NCBI GenBank assembly: GCA_949292185.1
Contig: CASEYP010000031.1
Location: 248,001 to 312,000 of the forward strand
Direction of reading: 5' to 3'
Origin: an uncultured bacterium
GTDB taxonomy: Bacteria; Cyanobacteriota; Vampirovibrionia; Gastranaerophilales; Gastranaerophilaceae
Length of the DNA stretch: 64,000 bases
Both the position numbers and the translations under genes were made by a program. Shown here piece by piece: positions 51,701-59,794 of the stretch. Under the pieces are notes generated by a model. That model was not told the origin of the DNA and did no database searches. It saw nothing but the letters and a program-made list of their open reading frames with translations. The first letter of the stretch is position 1, and every line of letters starts with the position of its first letter.

Positions 51701-52200
51701 TTCTTTTTGGCAGTGTTTAAATTTTTAGTTAAATTACTTACTGTCGCTTTATATGAGGAAGAGGATGTACTCTTTGGTGCAAATTTACCCTGCTTTTTTA
51801 CATAATCTTTATTTAATAAAACACCATCGTGAGATAATACCTGATAATTTCCACTGGCATCTTTTACAATTTTTCTTCCATTTGTAGCACTACCAACTAC
51901 AGTATATGTCTTACCATTCTTTGCCTTAATTTTTGACCCTGCACCTTTAGAATCTTTATACCCCAATAATTTCAACTGACTTTGGTTATTCTGAACATTT
52001 TTAGACTTGCTTGTCATAACAGAGTTAGGCTTGCCACTAGTTTTCTTTTGATTTGACAAAGACTGAAACGCCTTTGGCAATTTCCCAGAACTTTGCATAT
52101 GCTTCACTACTTGAGCATCTGATACATTCTTACCTAACTTATGCGCATTCCGATATTCAGTTATTGCTTGTCTTTGAGATATATTATACTGATTTGTCAT
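48742..52200 (-). CDS. Large modular protein with C-terminal calpain-like cysteine protease domain
   Basis: This is a 1152-residue protein. Residues about 75-425 share a core with the giant protein at 33508-38097: LSHDGVLLNKDYV, EDDGWAGDVADGIS, YQKAFGTKVQNIGQRV, a glycine-rich hydrophobic stretch at 283-317, then GDVAVGAAQEYVETGKIT. Two beta modules follow (532-600 and 643-710), each with YVSID...MQI(S/T)NT...GC...GESKVIGK. From about 870 the sequence resembles calpain (peptidase C2): QSEDC893WFLSSLAGE, NLGH1077GTRVIGYDNG and then FVD1093QLLPGG, where calpains usually have Asn. No signal peptide. It lies inside the spc operon. A role as a secreted or self-processing protease is an inference. 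Confidence 0.8.
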   Translation of the reverse strand: MTNQYNISQRQAITEYRNAHKLGKNVSDAQVVKHMQSSGKLPKAFQSLSNQKKTSGKPNSVMTSKSKNVQNNQSQLKLLGYKDSKGAGSKIKAKNGKTYTVVGSATNGRKIVKDASGNYQVLSHDGVLLNKDYVKKQGKFAPKSTSSSSYKATVSNLTKNLNTAKKNFQAQLEDDGWAGDVADGISVLWGSKNRASVVRKDIKAEENRIKQLANASKSGDKAFRAKFKQIYGIDYNQAAVDRYNKNPTLANYQKAFGTKVQNIGQRVLEYNESQKVGAEVVKTTAKVAAGVAVGVATGGTAVVAIGTAAAATTVSSVLIEESDRYKITSGGGFRKGTNHKKIIKSAIVDGVSTLATGGIGAAAGKAIQGTTKIAMAGRTLANVTGDVAVGAAQEYVETGKITKEGTLLNAAGSSVGNLAGSGAFKSVKDRLVKNFKTKRIKNVNAQKNIASSSNVTNKSNAATTQNVEFASNNVNNSTNTKHLDIKENVLDFNENIDPDLAIAGGSGDGFFSKVKNMFKSSSPSANIAKTIDVPSGRYVSIDNTNMQISNTSMGCVVSVNGKVKPYKVNAGESKVIGKNFKGEDVVLNRDLNGNYKVSIGTEVTTPTVNSSTLRRPNTNNQVVHRMADRPISSTPTSNLATSKDVPFGKYVSIDDNMQITNTAHGCMLKNNGKRVTYELDLGESKVIGKNANGQDIILRRNSEKSYVVEYSKSSSNVASRPSRNIASEQNISQKTVSKPTSAPHSAQVSLRYSEASLSELRKTNPTQYNLIAQKELSSLRQTNPSSYRLLEKSGVMDAISNPTRRATISERTLHAIHLENQGKTLVSDLSDDIDISQISKHVENGGVCNYKDKLYVNDNGTPVELSISKEKFEELFPPVESSIIRQPMQSEDCWFLSSLAGEMETPKGRVELYKRFRQDGDDIYIQIGSKKTFPEIKFPNGKFERAHTQVQSSKGIQMIEIATAVHRTRPRAYGGSIAQGKKLYEKGVDFVDVASISSDPDVLIGRLGYGHQESALNTYLGPFESNNLNYKMTKSKEEFRQQAKDFIINNANNSDTAVLIGTDGTGKVSSWNLNLGHGTRVIGYDNGIVQFVDQLLPGGTGVYQEIPIDVLVEHLGSINTTQFRPKVSFTNPPGGSLNENIPKPQMPKSRTI

Positions 52201-52309
52201 AAATACCTAGTTTATTCTATAGGTATTTATATCGGCATAATTTGATATAATCTTTACCCAAAACTACATTTGTAAATGTTTTTTAACTTAATCTTTAATT
52301 ATTACATTA

Positions 52310-52338
52310 AAAAAGGACAGATAAAATCTGCCCTTTTT
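52310..52338 (-). terminator. Intrinsic terminator after rpsN
   Basis: A 12-bp stem (52310-52321 with 52327-52338, one G-U pair on the minus strand) is followed on the minus strand by six Ts. It ends the S10/spc transcript after rpsN, before the calpain-like gene. Confidence 0.85.
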
Positions 52339-52359
52339 ATTTAATATTTTAAACTTAAA

Positions 52360-52566
52360 CTACCAGCTTGCTTTTGTTACACCAGGTAATAAACCTTGGT
52401 GAGCCATTTTTCTTAAACAAATTCTGCACAACCCGAAATCTCTATGAAATCCGTGTGGTCTTCCACAAATTGAGCATCTGTTGTGAAGTCTTACTGTTGG
52501 GTATTTGCCGGCAGCAGCAAGTTTTTCGCGTCTAAGTTCTTTGTTAATCATCGCTTTCTTAGCCAT
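52360..52566 (-). CDS. rpsN: 30S ribosomal protein S14, zinc-binding type
   Basis: This 68-residue S14 sits in the head of the small subunit. Two CxxC pairs (C-S-I-C and C-R-I-C in [20 protein letters not shown]) form the zinc ribbon of the short type, and it ends in the conserved [12 protein letters not shown]. It is somewhat longer at the N-terminus than the usual 61-residue form. Cyanobacteria usually carry the longer zinc-free form, so this type is worth noting. It is 21 bp after rplE. Confidence 0.97.
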   Translation of the reverse strand: MAKKAMINKELRREKLAAAGKYPTVRLHNRCSICGRPHGFHRDFGLCRICLRKMAHQGLLPGVTKASW

Positions 52567-52587
52567 GAATTTCTCCTTTTACTGTAC

Positions 52588-53148
52588 TTAATTTTTGTGA
52601 CTACCTTTGAATGGCATTCCGAGAAGTCTTAATAATTCTCTTGCCTCTTCATCTGTTTCAGCTGTTGTGATTACTGAAACGTTCATACCCTTAACTAAAT
52701 CTACTTCTTCATAAGTGATTTCAGGGAATAATGCTTGTTCTTTTAAGCCTAGTGTATAATTTCCTCGACCATCAAAACTCTTTGCGCTGATACCTCTGAA
52801 GTCACGAATTCTTGGTAATACTACACAAATTAATTTTTGTAAGAAATCATACATTCTTTCACCACGCAATGTTGCCATTGCTCCAACAGGCATTCCTTCT
52901 CTTAATTTGTATGAAGCAATTGATTTTTTAGCTTTTGTTACTACTGCTTTTTGACCAGCAATTTTAGTTAACTGAGCTTCAATTGATTCTGCAATCTTTG
53001 AGTTGTGAGAAGCTTCACCAACACCCATATTTAAAACTACTTTTACTAGTTTTGGAACTTGGTGATCATTTTTGTAACCGAACTTTTCTTTCAAAGCTGG
53101 GATTACTTCTTCTTGATATTTTGTTTTTAAACTTTTTGTTACTGTCAT
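52588..53148 (-). CDS. rplE: 50S ribosomal protein L5
   Basis: This 186-residue L5 binds 5S rRNA and contacts the P-site tRNA. Typical motifs are [20 protein letters not shown]-like [15 protein letters not shown], and the C-terminal [20 protein letters not shown]. Order and spacing (47 bp after rplX) follow the standard spc operon. Confidence 0.98.
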   Translation of the reverse strand: MTVTKSLKTKYQEEVIPALKEKFGYKNDHQVPKLVKVVLNMGVGEASHNSKIAESIEAQLTKIAGQKAVVTKAKKSIASYKLREGMPVGAMATLRGERMYDFLQKLICVVLPRIRDFRGISAKSFDGRGNYTLGLKEQALFPEITYEEVDLVKGMNVSVITTAETDEEARELLRLLGMPFKGSHKN

Positions 53149-53195
53149 TTTTCCATTCCTTTACTATTGGTATTAATGTCGTAATAAATTACACA

Positions 53196-53534
53196 TTAAG
53201 CATCTAGTTGTTCACCGCATTTTTTACAAACGCGAACTTTTTTACCATCGATAACTTTCATTTCTACTCTTGTAGCTTTTTCACAAGCTGGGCATATAAT
53301 CATTACATTTGAAGAATCAATTGATGCTTCTAATTTGATTAATCCACCTTGGATTCCTGCTGCCGGCTGAGGTTTTTGAGCTTTGGTAACCATATTTGCA
53401 CCTTCTACAATTACTCTGCCTTTTTCAAGATCTACTTTCTTGATGTTACCGATTTTTCCTTTGTCTTTACCTGCAATAACAACAACTCTGTCGCTTGTTT
53501 TTACATGTAAATTCTTTTTATCTTTGTTTGTCAT
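53196..53534 (-). CDS. rplX: 50S ribosomal protein L24 with C-terminal zinc ribbon
   Basis: This 112-residue L24 has the N-terminal KOW motif (DRVVVIAGKDKGKIGNIKKV) and a C-terminal C-x2-C...C-x2-C ribbon (CPACEKATRVE, CKKCGEQ). L24 helps start assembly of the large subunit. The ribbon is present in many but not all bacterial L24 proteins. An AGGAGAAAG ribosome binding site precedes the ATG. Confidence 0.97.
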   Translation of the reverse strand: MTNKDKKNLHVKTSDRVVVIAGKDKGKIGNIKKVDLEKGRVIVEGANMVTKAQKPQPAAGIQGGLIKLEASIDSSNVMIICPACEKATRVEMKVIDGKKVRVCKKCGEQLDA

Positions 53535-53607
53535 TTCTTTCTCCTGATTAATTATCTTTTCATGGACTGACTTTATCGCTAAAGTCTATTACATGGTCTT
53601 GTGTATG

Positions 53608-53976
53608 TTAGATAACTTCTGGTGCAAGAGAAACGATCTTCATATAACCTTTGTCTCTTAATTCACGAGCAACAGGTCCGAATACACGTGTACCTCTTGG
53701 ATTGCCGTCTTTGTTGATAATTACTGCTGCATTTTCATCAAATCTAATTACTGAACCGTCATTACGTTTGATATCTGCTTTAGTTCTTACAACTACTGCA
53801 CGTACAACTTCACCTTTTTTCACAGCCATATTTGGAGTTGCATCCTTTACAGAAGCTACGATTTCATCGCCAACTGCTGCAAATTTTTTATTTGAGCTAC
53901 CCATAACACGGATACATAATAATTGTTTTGCACCTGTGTTATCTGCTACTTCTAGTCTTGTTTCTTGTTGTATCAT
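53608..53976 (-). CDS. rplN: 50S ribosomal protein L14
   Basis: This 122-residue L14 has standard length for the family. It starts [20 protein letters not shown] and ends [20 protein letters not shown], both family signatures. L14 lies at the subunit interface and contacts 16S rRNA. It has an AAAGGAAAG site and a 92-bp gap after rpsQ that contains short inverted repeats. Confidence 0.98.
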   Translation of the reverse strand: MIQQETRLEVADNTGAKQLLCIRVMGSSNKKFAAVGDEIVASVKDATPNMAVKKGEVVRAVVVRTKADIKRNDGSVIRFDENAAVIINKDGNPRGTRVFGPVARELRDKGYMKIVSLAPEVI

Positions 53977-54068
53977 TTTTCTTTCCTTTTAGTATTTTTT
54001 TCTACTGCCTCTCATTACTCTTTGGTAATGCTGCATATTAACCTATAAGTCGCCTTATAAGCTTCGCT

Positions 54069-54314
54069 CTAACGAGCTTTTTCTACAACTTCAGCTACAA
54101 CCCAACGTTTGTCACCTGAAATTGGTTTTGATTCTACGATTCTTACGATATCGCCTTCGTTACAAACATTTTCAGCATCGTGTGCTTTGTAGTGTTTGTT
54201 TGATTCTATAATTTTCTTATATTTTGGATGTGGTTCGTAGTCTGCAACTTTTACAACAACTGTTTTGTCCATTTTGTTACTTACTACCATTCCTTGTTTT
54301 TCTTTTTTAGGCAT
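54069..54314 (-). CDS. rpsQ: 30S ribosomal protein S17
   Basis: This 81-residue S17 is a primary 16S rRNA binding protein. The signature region is [20 protein letters not shown], followed by [18 protein letters not shown] and [13 protein letters not shown]. Its start overlaps the end of rpmC by 8 bases, so the two are translationally coupled. Confidence 0.97.
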   Translation of the reverse strand: MPKKEKQGMVVSNKMDKTVVVKVADYEPHPKYKKIIESNKHYKAHDAENVCNEGDIVRIVESKPISGDKRWVVAEVVEKAR

Positions 54315-54504
54315 TTTGTACCTCTTTTTCTGTTATTACTGTTTTTGCTTGAGCGATAAGTCTTTTTGTTTTTGATATTGTTGCTGTATTTTCTAACTTA
54401 TGAGTTGATAATTGCAATCTTGCTTCCAATAATTGCTTTTTCCAGTCAACAATAGCATTTTGTAACTCATCAACTGTCTTTTCACGCATTTCACTTAATT
54501 TCAT
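54307..54504 (-). CDS. rpmC: 50S ribosomal protein L29
   Basis: This 65-residue two-helix L29 lies at the polypeptide exit site. It begins [20 protein letters not shown] and contains [16 protein letters not shown], the family core. It overlaps rpsQ by 8 bases at its 3' end and follows rplP after a 74-bp gap that holds an inverted repeat. Confidence 0.96.
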   Translation of the reverse strand: MKLSEMREKTVDELQNAIVDWKKQLLEARLQLSTHKLENTATISKTKRLIAQAKTVITEKEVQNA

Positions 54505-54578
54505 TTTTTATTTTTCCTTTATCTTGTTTAACTCACCTTATACCGACCTGAGAGATTCCTCTTGTTAAGGTAGTTAAA

Positions 54579-55001
54579 TTATTTTGCTTGTTCTCTTGGT
54601 TGTTCAACAATTTTTACTTTGATAGGTAATTTTTGTGCAGCCAAGTCTAGTGCATGTACTGCTACATTTCTATCAAAATAGTCAAGTTCAAATAATAATC
54701 TATTTGGCTTAACTACTGCTACCCAGTATTCAACATTACCTTTTCCTGATCCCATACGAGTTTCAGCTGGTTTTGCTGTGATTGGTTTATCTGGGAAGAT
54801 TTTTATCCAAACGTTACCGCCACGTTTGATTTCACGAGTCATTGCACGACGTGCTGCCTCGATTTGACGGCTGGTAATCCAACCTGGCTCTACAGCTTGC
54901 AGAGCATATTGACCGAATTCAAGTTTTGTACCTCTTGTTTCAGTACCTTTCATTCTGCCTTTCATCATTTTGCGGTATTTTGTTTTCTTAGGCTGTAACA
55001 T
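54579..55001 (-). CDS. rplP: 50S ribosomal protein L16
   Basis: This 140-residue L16 lies near the A site and organises the peptidyl-transferase region. It starts [19 protein letters not shown] and has [20 protein letters not shown]-type residues (here [20 protein letters not shown]) and [16 protein letters not shown]. It is 30 bp after rpsC. Confidence 0.98.
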   Translation of the reverse strand: MLQPKKTKYRKMMKGRMKGTETRGTKLEFGQYALQAVEPGWITSRQIEAARRAMTREIKRGGNVWIKIFPDKPITAKPAETRMGSGKGNVEYWVAVVKPNRLLFELDYFDRNVAVHALDLAAQKLPIKVKIVEQPREQAK

Positions 55002-55031
55002 TATATTTTGCTCCTATTATTTTTATACCTT

Positions 55032-55772
55032 TTACTTAGCTTGAGATGTTGTTTCAACATTTCTGCCACGTCTTGGACGTCTTCCTGATTTTTCAGAATT
55101 GTCCTTGCTGTTTTTGTGTTTGATGTTTGGATCTGCCATTTCGCCAGGCATTAAGTTACCTTTGAAAATCCATACCTTTACACCAATTTTACCCATGATT
55201 GTATCAGCTTCTGCAAATCCGTAATCTACATCTGCTCTTAATGTCTGCAATGGAATTCTTCCTTCTTTTGCCCATTCAGAACGTGCGATTTCAGCTCCGC
55301 CTAAACGTCCAGATACCATAACTTTGATACCTTGTACGCCTGATCTCATTGTTCTTTGCATTGCTTGTTTCATTGCTCTTCTAAATGCAATACGTTTTTC
55401 CAATTGTTGTGCAATATTTTCTGCAACTAATTGTGCGTCTGCATCGATTCTTGCAACTTCTACAACATTAATTATTACAGGTTTTCCAATGTATTTTGTT
55501 ACTTCTTGACGAAGTTCATCAATACCTTGTCCGCCACGACCAACTACTATACCAGGTTTTGCTGTTACAACTGTGATTGTTGTATTTTGTGCTTTTCTTG
55601 CTATCAAAATCTTTGATACGCCTGCTGCATATAGTTTTTTCTTAATAAATTTTCTTATTTTATCGTCTTCTTTTACAAAGTAGCGATATTCTTTAAACTT
55701 TGCATACCATGAGCTTGCCCAGTTTTGAATAATACCTACTCTGAATCCGGTTGGATGTGTTTTTTGTCCCAT
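55032..55772 (-). CDS. rpsC: 30S ribosomal protein S3
   Basis: This 246-residue S3 is part of the mRNA entry channel. It has the start [20 protein letters not shown], a KH domain with [20 protein letters not shown], and the C-terminal [20 protein letters not shown]. The final 25 residues are charged ([18 protein letters not shown]). It starts 12 bp after rplV. Confidence 0.98.
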   Translation of the reverse strand: MGQKTHPTGFRVGIIQNWASSWYAKFKEYRYFVKEDDKIRKFIKKKLYAAGVSKILIARKAQNTTITVVTAKPGIVVGRGGQGIDELRQEVTKYIGKPVIINVVEVARIDADAQLVAENIAQQLEKRIAFRRAMKQAMQRTMRSGVQGIKVMVSGRLGGAEIARSEWAKEGRIPLQTLRADVDYGFAEADTIMGKIGVKVWIFKGNLMPGEMADPNIKHKNSKDNSEKSGRRPRRGRNVETTSQAK

Positions 55773-55784
55773 TTTATTACTTTC

Positions 55785-56123
55785 CTATTTTGTTGTATCA
55801 CTAACTACTAATGTAAGGTGTGATGTACGTTTCATTCTTGAATACATACGACCTTGTGCTCTTGTTCTTGCACGTTTGTATGTAACGCTTTCATCTGCAT
55901 AGATTTGTGAAATCTTTAATGATTCCGGAGCAACTCCGTATTGCTCACGAGCGTTTGCAACTGCAGCTTTTAAGTTCTTTTCAACTACTCTTGCCGCAAA
56001 ATAAGGCATAAAACGTAACATATCTTGAGCTTCGATAACAGCTTTTCCTCTTACTTCGTTGATTACTCTACGAAGTTTTCTTGCTGTCATTTTTATGTCT
56101 GTTTGTTTTGCTTTTGCTTCCAT
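55785..56123 (-). CDS. rplV: 50S ribosomal protein L22
   Basis: This 112-residue L22 lines the exit tunnel with its beta hairpin. Motifs are KMTARKLRRVINEVRGK, AARVVEKNLKAAVANA and the C-terminal KRARTRAQGRMYSRMKRTSH, which is the tunnel loop. It follows rpsS with a 46-bp gap. Confidence 0.98.
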   Translation of the reverse strand: MEAKAKQTDIKMTARKLRRVINEVRGKAVIEAQDMLRFMPYFAARVVEKNLKAAVANAREQYGVAPESLKISQIYADESVTYKRARTRAQGRMYSRMKRTSHLTLVVSDTTK

Positions 56124-56169
56124 TTTTTTATCCTTTATTTAATATAAATATCACTTTGGATTATTTCTA

Positions 56170-56448
56170 CTAAGCTCTTTTAGCCTTGTCAGCACCTGCG
56201 TGCCCTTTGAATAATCTTGTTGGCGCAAATTCGCCTAATTTGTGTCCTACCATTTGTTCTGTTATATATACTGGAACGTGAGTTTTCCCGTTATGTACAG
56301 CTATGGTATGGTTTAACATATCAGGTACTATCATTGATGCTCTTGACCAAGTCTTTATAACTTTCTTTTCTGAATTTGCATTCATTTTGTCGATTTTCTT
56401 TTGTAGAGCTTCTTCTACATATGCACCTTTTTTTAATGAACGTGCCAT
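56170..56448 (-). CDS. rpsS: 30S ribosomal protein S19
   Basis: This 92-residue S19 lies in the head of the small subunit. It begins [20 protein letters not shown] and has [20 protein letters not shown] and [20 protein letters not shown], standard for the family. AGGAGAAAT precedes the ATG. A 76-bp gap with a GGGAGAA...TTCTCCC inverted repeat separates it from rplB. Confidence 0.98.
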   Translation of the reverse strand: MARSLKKGAYVEEALQKKIDKMNANSEKKVIKTWSRASMIVPDMLNHTIAVHNGKTHVPVYITEQMVGHKLGEFAPTRLFKGHAGADKAKRA

Positions 56449-56524
56449 TTATTTCTCCTTTTACTTTTTTGTGATTTAGGGGGAGAAGGATTTTTTGAAT
56501 TATATCATTCTCCCTTTAAGTTTT

Positions 56525-57355
56525 TTATTTTGCTTTTCTTCTTCTAACAATTAACTTATCAGAAGCTTTACCTTTTTTACGGGTCTTATAACCAAGAGCA
56601 GGTTTACCCCAAGGTGTTTTTGGATGTCCGCCTGGACCTGTTTTTCCTTCACCACCACCGTGTGGGTGATCGCAAGGGTTCATTGTTACACCACGTACTG
56701 TTGGTCTGATACCCATATAACGTTTTCTACCAGCTTTTCCGATTGATAAGTTTTTGAATTCTGAGTTACCTAGTGTACCTATTGTAGCCATACATTCTTT
56801 TCTTACCATTCTCATTTCGCCTGAAGGAAGTTTTATTGTTACATAATTTCCTTCTTTTGCCATTACCTGAGCTGAGTTTCCTGCTGATCTTACCATTACT
56901 CCGCCACGTCCTGGGTTTAATTCTACATTGTGGACAATTGAACCTAATGGAATCAATTCTAATGGTAATGCGTTTCCTGTTTGTACAGGTGCTTCAGGGC
57001 CTGATATAATTACATCACCTACGTTTAAACCTTCCGGTGTTAAGATATATCTCTTTTCACCATCTGCATAAAAACATAATGATATTCTTACGTTTCTGTT
57101 TGGATCGTACTCAATTGTTTTTACTGTTGCTGGTACGCCAAATTTATCTCTTTTAAAATCAATTACACGGTATGCTTTTTTTACTCCGCCACCTTTATGA
57201 CGACATGTAATTCTACCTGTATTGTTTCTTCCTGCTGTTTTTTTCAATGATCTTAACAATGATTTTTCAGGAGTTGATGTTGTGATTTCTTGGTAATCAC
57301 TCTTTGTCATGCCTCTTTGTCCCGGAGACGTCGGATTAATTTTACGAATTGCCAT
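56525..57355 (-). CDS. rplB: 50S ribosomal protein L2
   Basis: This 276-residue L2 is needed for subunit association and peptidyl transfer. It has the start [40 protein letters not shown], and the C-terminal [20 protein letters not shown] with the functionally important histidine, then [20 protein letters not shown]. It is 3 bp after rplW. Confidence 0.99.
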   Translation of the reverse strand: MAIRKINPTSPGQRGMTKSDYQEITTSTPEKSLLRSLKKTAGRNNTGRITCRHKGGGVKKAYRVIDFKRDKFGVPATVKTIEYDPNRNVRISLCFYADGEKRYILTPEGLNVGDVIISGPEAPVQTGNALPLELIPLGSIVHNVELNPGRGGVMVRSAGNSAQVMAKEGNYVTIKLPSGEMRMVRKECMATIGTLGNSEFKNLSIGKAGRKRYMGIRPTVRGVTMNPCDHPHGGGEGKTGPGGHPKTPWGKPALGYKTRKKGKASDKLIVRRRKAK

Positions 57356-57358
57356 TTT

Positions 57359-57655
57359 CTACACTCCTATGAATTCTAATGGTTCGCCTTCGATTGTTAC
57401 GATGGCTTTCTTACTTGAATCTGTTCTTCCAAATTTATATCCCATTCTCTTTTCGTGAGATGGCATATATACTGTTCTTACTTTCTTAACTTTTCTTCCT
57501 GGAAAAGCTAATTCTACAGCTTTAGCAATTTCTATTTTTGTTGCATCTTTTCTTACTTCGAAAGTATATTGTGCATTTTCTGTTGCTGCCACTGATTTTT
57601 CTGTAATTAATGATTTCTTAATTACGTCATATAATTTTTCTGTTTCTTTACTCAT
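57359..57655 (-). CDS. rplW: 50S ribosomal protein L23
   Basis: This 98-residue L23 is at the exit site, where it docks trigger factor and SRP. Motifs are LITEKSVAATENAQYTFEV and AFPGRKVKKVRTVYMPSHEK. Its ATG overlaps the rplD stop (TAATG), so translation is coupled. Confidence 0.97.
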   Translation of the reverse strand: MSKETEKLYDVIKKSLITEKSVAATENAQYTFEVRKDATKIEIAKAVELAFPGRKVKKVRTVYMPSHEKRMGYKFGRTDSSKKAIVTIEGEPLEFIGV

Positions 57656-58281
57656 TATTGTAACCTTTCTGTAATTTCATTTACAGCAGATTCAGTCATA
57701 ACAACAAAATCAGCTTCCAATAAATCTTTCACATTTAAGTTTGTAGGTAATAAAAGTTTTACGCTTGGAATATTTCTTGCTGATAATTCAAGATTTTTGT
57801 TTTCTTCAGCTTTTGTATTCGCTACTACTAAAACTTTTCCGCTTACATTTAATGATTTCAATGCACTTACCATCAATTTTGTCTTTGGTTCTGCGATTGT
57901 TGAGAAGTCTTTTACTACAACAATTTGTGCTTCTCTTGCTGACAATGCTGATTTAAGTGCTAATTGTCTTGCCTTTTGTGGCATGTTGAATGCGTAACTT
58001 CTTGGTTTTGGTCCAAAGATTACACCACCACCTGCAAACAATGGTGAACGTAATGATCCTGCTCTTGCACGACCTGTTCCTTTTTGTTTCCAAGGTTTTT
58101 TACCGCCGCCTGCCACTTCAGCTCTTGTTTTTGCACATGCTGAACCTTGACGTGCGTTGTTCAATTGTCTTCTTAATGCTAAGTGCATTACATGAATATT
58201 AGGTTCTACTCCAAATACACTTTTTTCTAGTGTAATTTCGCCTAATTTTTCGCCGTTTGTACTTAATATTTCTTTTGACAT
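57655..58281 (-). CDS. rplD: 50S ribosomal protein L4
   Basis: This 208-residue L4 has a tunnel loop (KPWKQKGTGRARAGSLRSPL, GGGVIFGPKPRSYAFNMPQK). In other bacteria L4 also represses the S10 operon. It follows rplC after a 105-bp gap and overlaps rplW by one base. Confidence 0.98.
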   Translation of the reverse strand: MSKEILSTNGEKLGEITLEKSVFGVEPNIHVMHLALRRQLNNARQGSACAKTRAEVAGGGKKPWKQKGTGRARAGSLRSPLFAGGGVIFGPKPRSYAFNMPQKARQLALKSALSAREAQIVVVKDFSTIAEPKTKLMVSALKSLNVSGKVLVVANTKAEENKNLELSARNIPSVKLLLPTNLNVKDLLEADFVVMTESAVNEITERLQ

Positions 58282-58386
58282 TTCTAATTTTCCTTATTTT
58301 CTACTACTGCCTGTTACCCCTTTCGGATTATCCGCTTTATATGGCAACTCGGGATTTTTAAAACTTGTCTGTTTGTCTGGTATTTA

Positions 58387-59022
58387 CTAATTCCATTTTG
58401 TTCTTGTTGGAACGATTGTTACCAATCTTCCTTCACAGCCAGGTACTGAACCTTTTACTAATACTAGTCCGTTTGCTGCATCTACTTTTACTAATTTTAA
58501 TTTAGTAATTGTAACTCTTTCGTTACCCATGTTACCTGCCATTCTCTTGCCTTTGATAACACGTGACGGAGTTGTACCTGCACCGATTGAACCAGGTTCT
58601 CTGTGGTTCTTTGAACCGTGAGCCATAGGTCCTCTTCCAAAATTCCATCTTTTTACTGTACCTTGGAATCCTTTACCTATTGATTTACCTGTTACGTCTA
58701 CTTTTTCAACATTGTCTAATACTGAAAGTTCAACTTTATCTCCTACTTTGTAATCTTGTGGATTATCTACTCTGAATTCTTGTAGATGTCTGTAGTTTGA
58801 TAAATTATTCTTCTTGAAATGACCTAATTGAGCCTTTGTTAAATGTTTTTCTTTTGCTGCAACGGTACCAACTTGGATTGCATTGTATCCGTCTGTTTCT
58901 ACTGTCTTAACTTGAGTAACTACAGTTTCGTCTACTTTGATTACTGTCACAGGAACTGCCAAACCATTTTCATCAAAGATTTGAGTCATTCCAACTTTTT
59001 TTCCTATTACACCTAGTGTCAT
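58387..59022 (-). CDS. rplC: 50S ribosomal protein L3
   Basis: This 211-residue L3 is near the peptidyl-transferase centre. It begins LGVIGKKVGMTQIFDENGLA and has WNFGRGPMAHGSKNHREPGS and GNERVTITKLKLVKVDAANG. The gap to rpsJ is unusually long (222 bp) and contains hairpins such as GGAGG-ACTTTCA-CCTCC. Confidence 0.98.
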   Translation of the reverse strand: MTLGVIGKKVGMTQIFDENGLAVPVTVIKVDETVVTQVKTVETDGYNAIQVGTVAAKEKHLTKAQLGHFKKNNLSNYRHLQEFRVDNPQDYKVGDKVELSVLDNVEKVDVTGKSIGKGFQGTVKRWNFGRGPMAHGSKNHREPGSIGAGTTPSRVIKGKRMAGNMGNERVTITKLKLVKVDAANGLVLVKGSVPGCEGRLVTIVPTRTKWN

Positions 59023-59244
59023 ATTCTACCTTTCTAGCTCGCCCATAATTAGACATTATATGCCTGTTTATGAGTTTGCATTTTCTCTTGCGAGCGCTAC
59101 TTCTGTACTGTCCTTTTACCTTTGGAGGACTTTCACCTCCCTCCGCCTCACTTTAGTTATTTTCATAACCTCAGTTTACGGGTAGTAGATCACATTATTA
59201 TGCATAATGCTTATTCAATTTTCACTATAGCCGGTATCTTGCAA
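59023..59244 (-). other. Structured gap between rpsJ and rplC
   Basis: This 222-bp non-coding gap lies inside the S10 operon, where the genes normally lie close together. On the mRNA strand it has a GGAGG...CCTCC hairpin around 59120-59140 and further short inverted repeats, and it ends in an AAAGG ribosome binding site for rplC. It is a candidate site of translational control or RNA processing. Confidence 0.5.
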
Positions 59245-59562
59245 CTATTTTGCTTCGATATCTACTCCAGCCGGTAAATCTAATCTACGTAACTCTTCCA
59301 TTGTCTGTTGAGTTGGTTCGTATATATCAATAATACGTTTGTGTGTTCTCATTTCAAAATGTTCACGTGATTTTTTATCTACGTGTGGTGAACGTAATAC
59401 ACAATATATACGTCTTTTTGTAGGTAAAGGAATAGGGCCAGCTACTTTTGCGTCTGTTCTTTTTGCTGTTTCTACGATTTTTTCAGCAGATACATCAATT
59501 AGTTTGTGATCATATGCTTTCAAACAAACTCTGATTCTGTTTTTCTTAGTACTACTTGCCAT
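59245..59562 (-). CDS. rpsJ: 30S ribosomal protein S10
   Basis: This is a 105-residue S10. ATG 59562 has AAAAGGAA upstream; an open frame 10 codons longer lacks a site. Motifs are [39 protein letters not shown] and [17 protein letters not shown]10 lies in the small-subunit head and is also the NusE transcription factor. It opens the S10 operon. Confidence 0.98.
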   Translation of the reverse strand: MASSTKKNRIRVCLKAYDHKLIDVSAEKIVETAKRTDAKVAGPIPLPTKRRIYCVLRSPHVDKKSREHFEMRTHKRIIDIYEPTQQTMEELRRLDLPAGVDIEAK

Positions 59563-59705
59563 TTGTATTCCTTTTTCTTTTTCTATGTACAACTGCCGAT
59601 CCTAATATTCGCTGATTTATAATCAGTTCTATTATTCTCGACCCCTGAAGTGAGCTATTTATAAAATATTTCGGATATTTTACTTACTATACTTCAAGCA
59701 TATCC

Positions 59706-59734
59706 ATATTATGCTAAACAAAACTCACTGTCAA
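59706..59734 (-). promoter_or_regulatory. Main promoter of the S10 operon
   Basis: On the minus strand a perfect TTGACA (59729-59734) is 17 bp from TAATAT (59706-59711). The predicted leader to rpsJ is about 135 bases, long enough for a regulatory fold. Confidence 0.75.
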
Positions 59735-59794
59735 CCGTGTTTTTTCATGTTTGTTTACTTTTGTAACAATCTTTTTCTACAGAAAATTTTATTC

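Noticed and set aside
53651-53992. Open frame of 113 codons opposite rplN
   Set aside because: It is antisense to L14 with no initiation signal; it is a codon-bias shadow.
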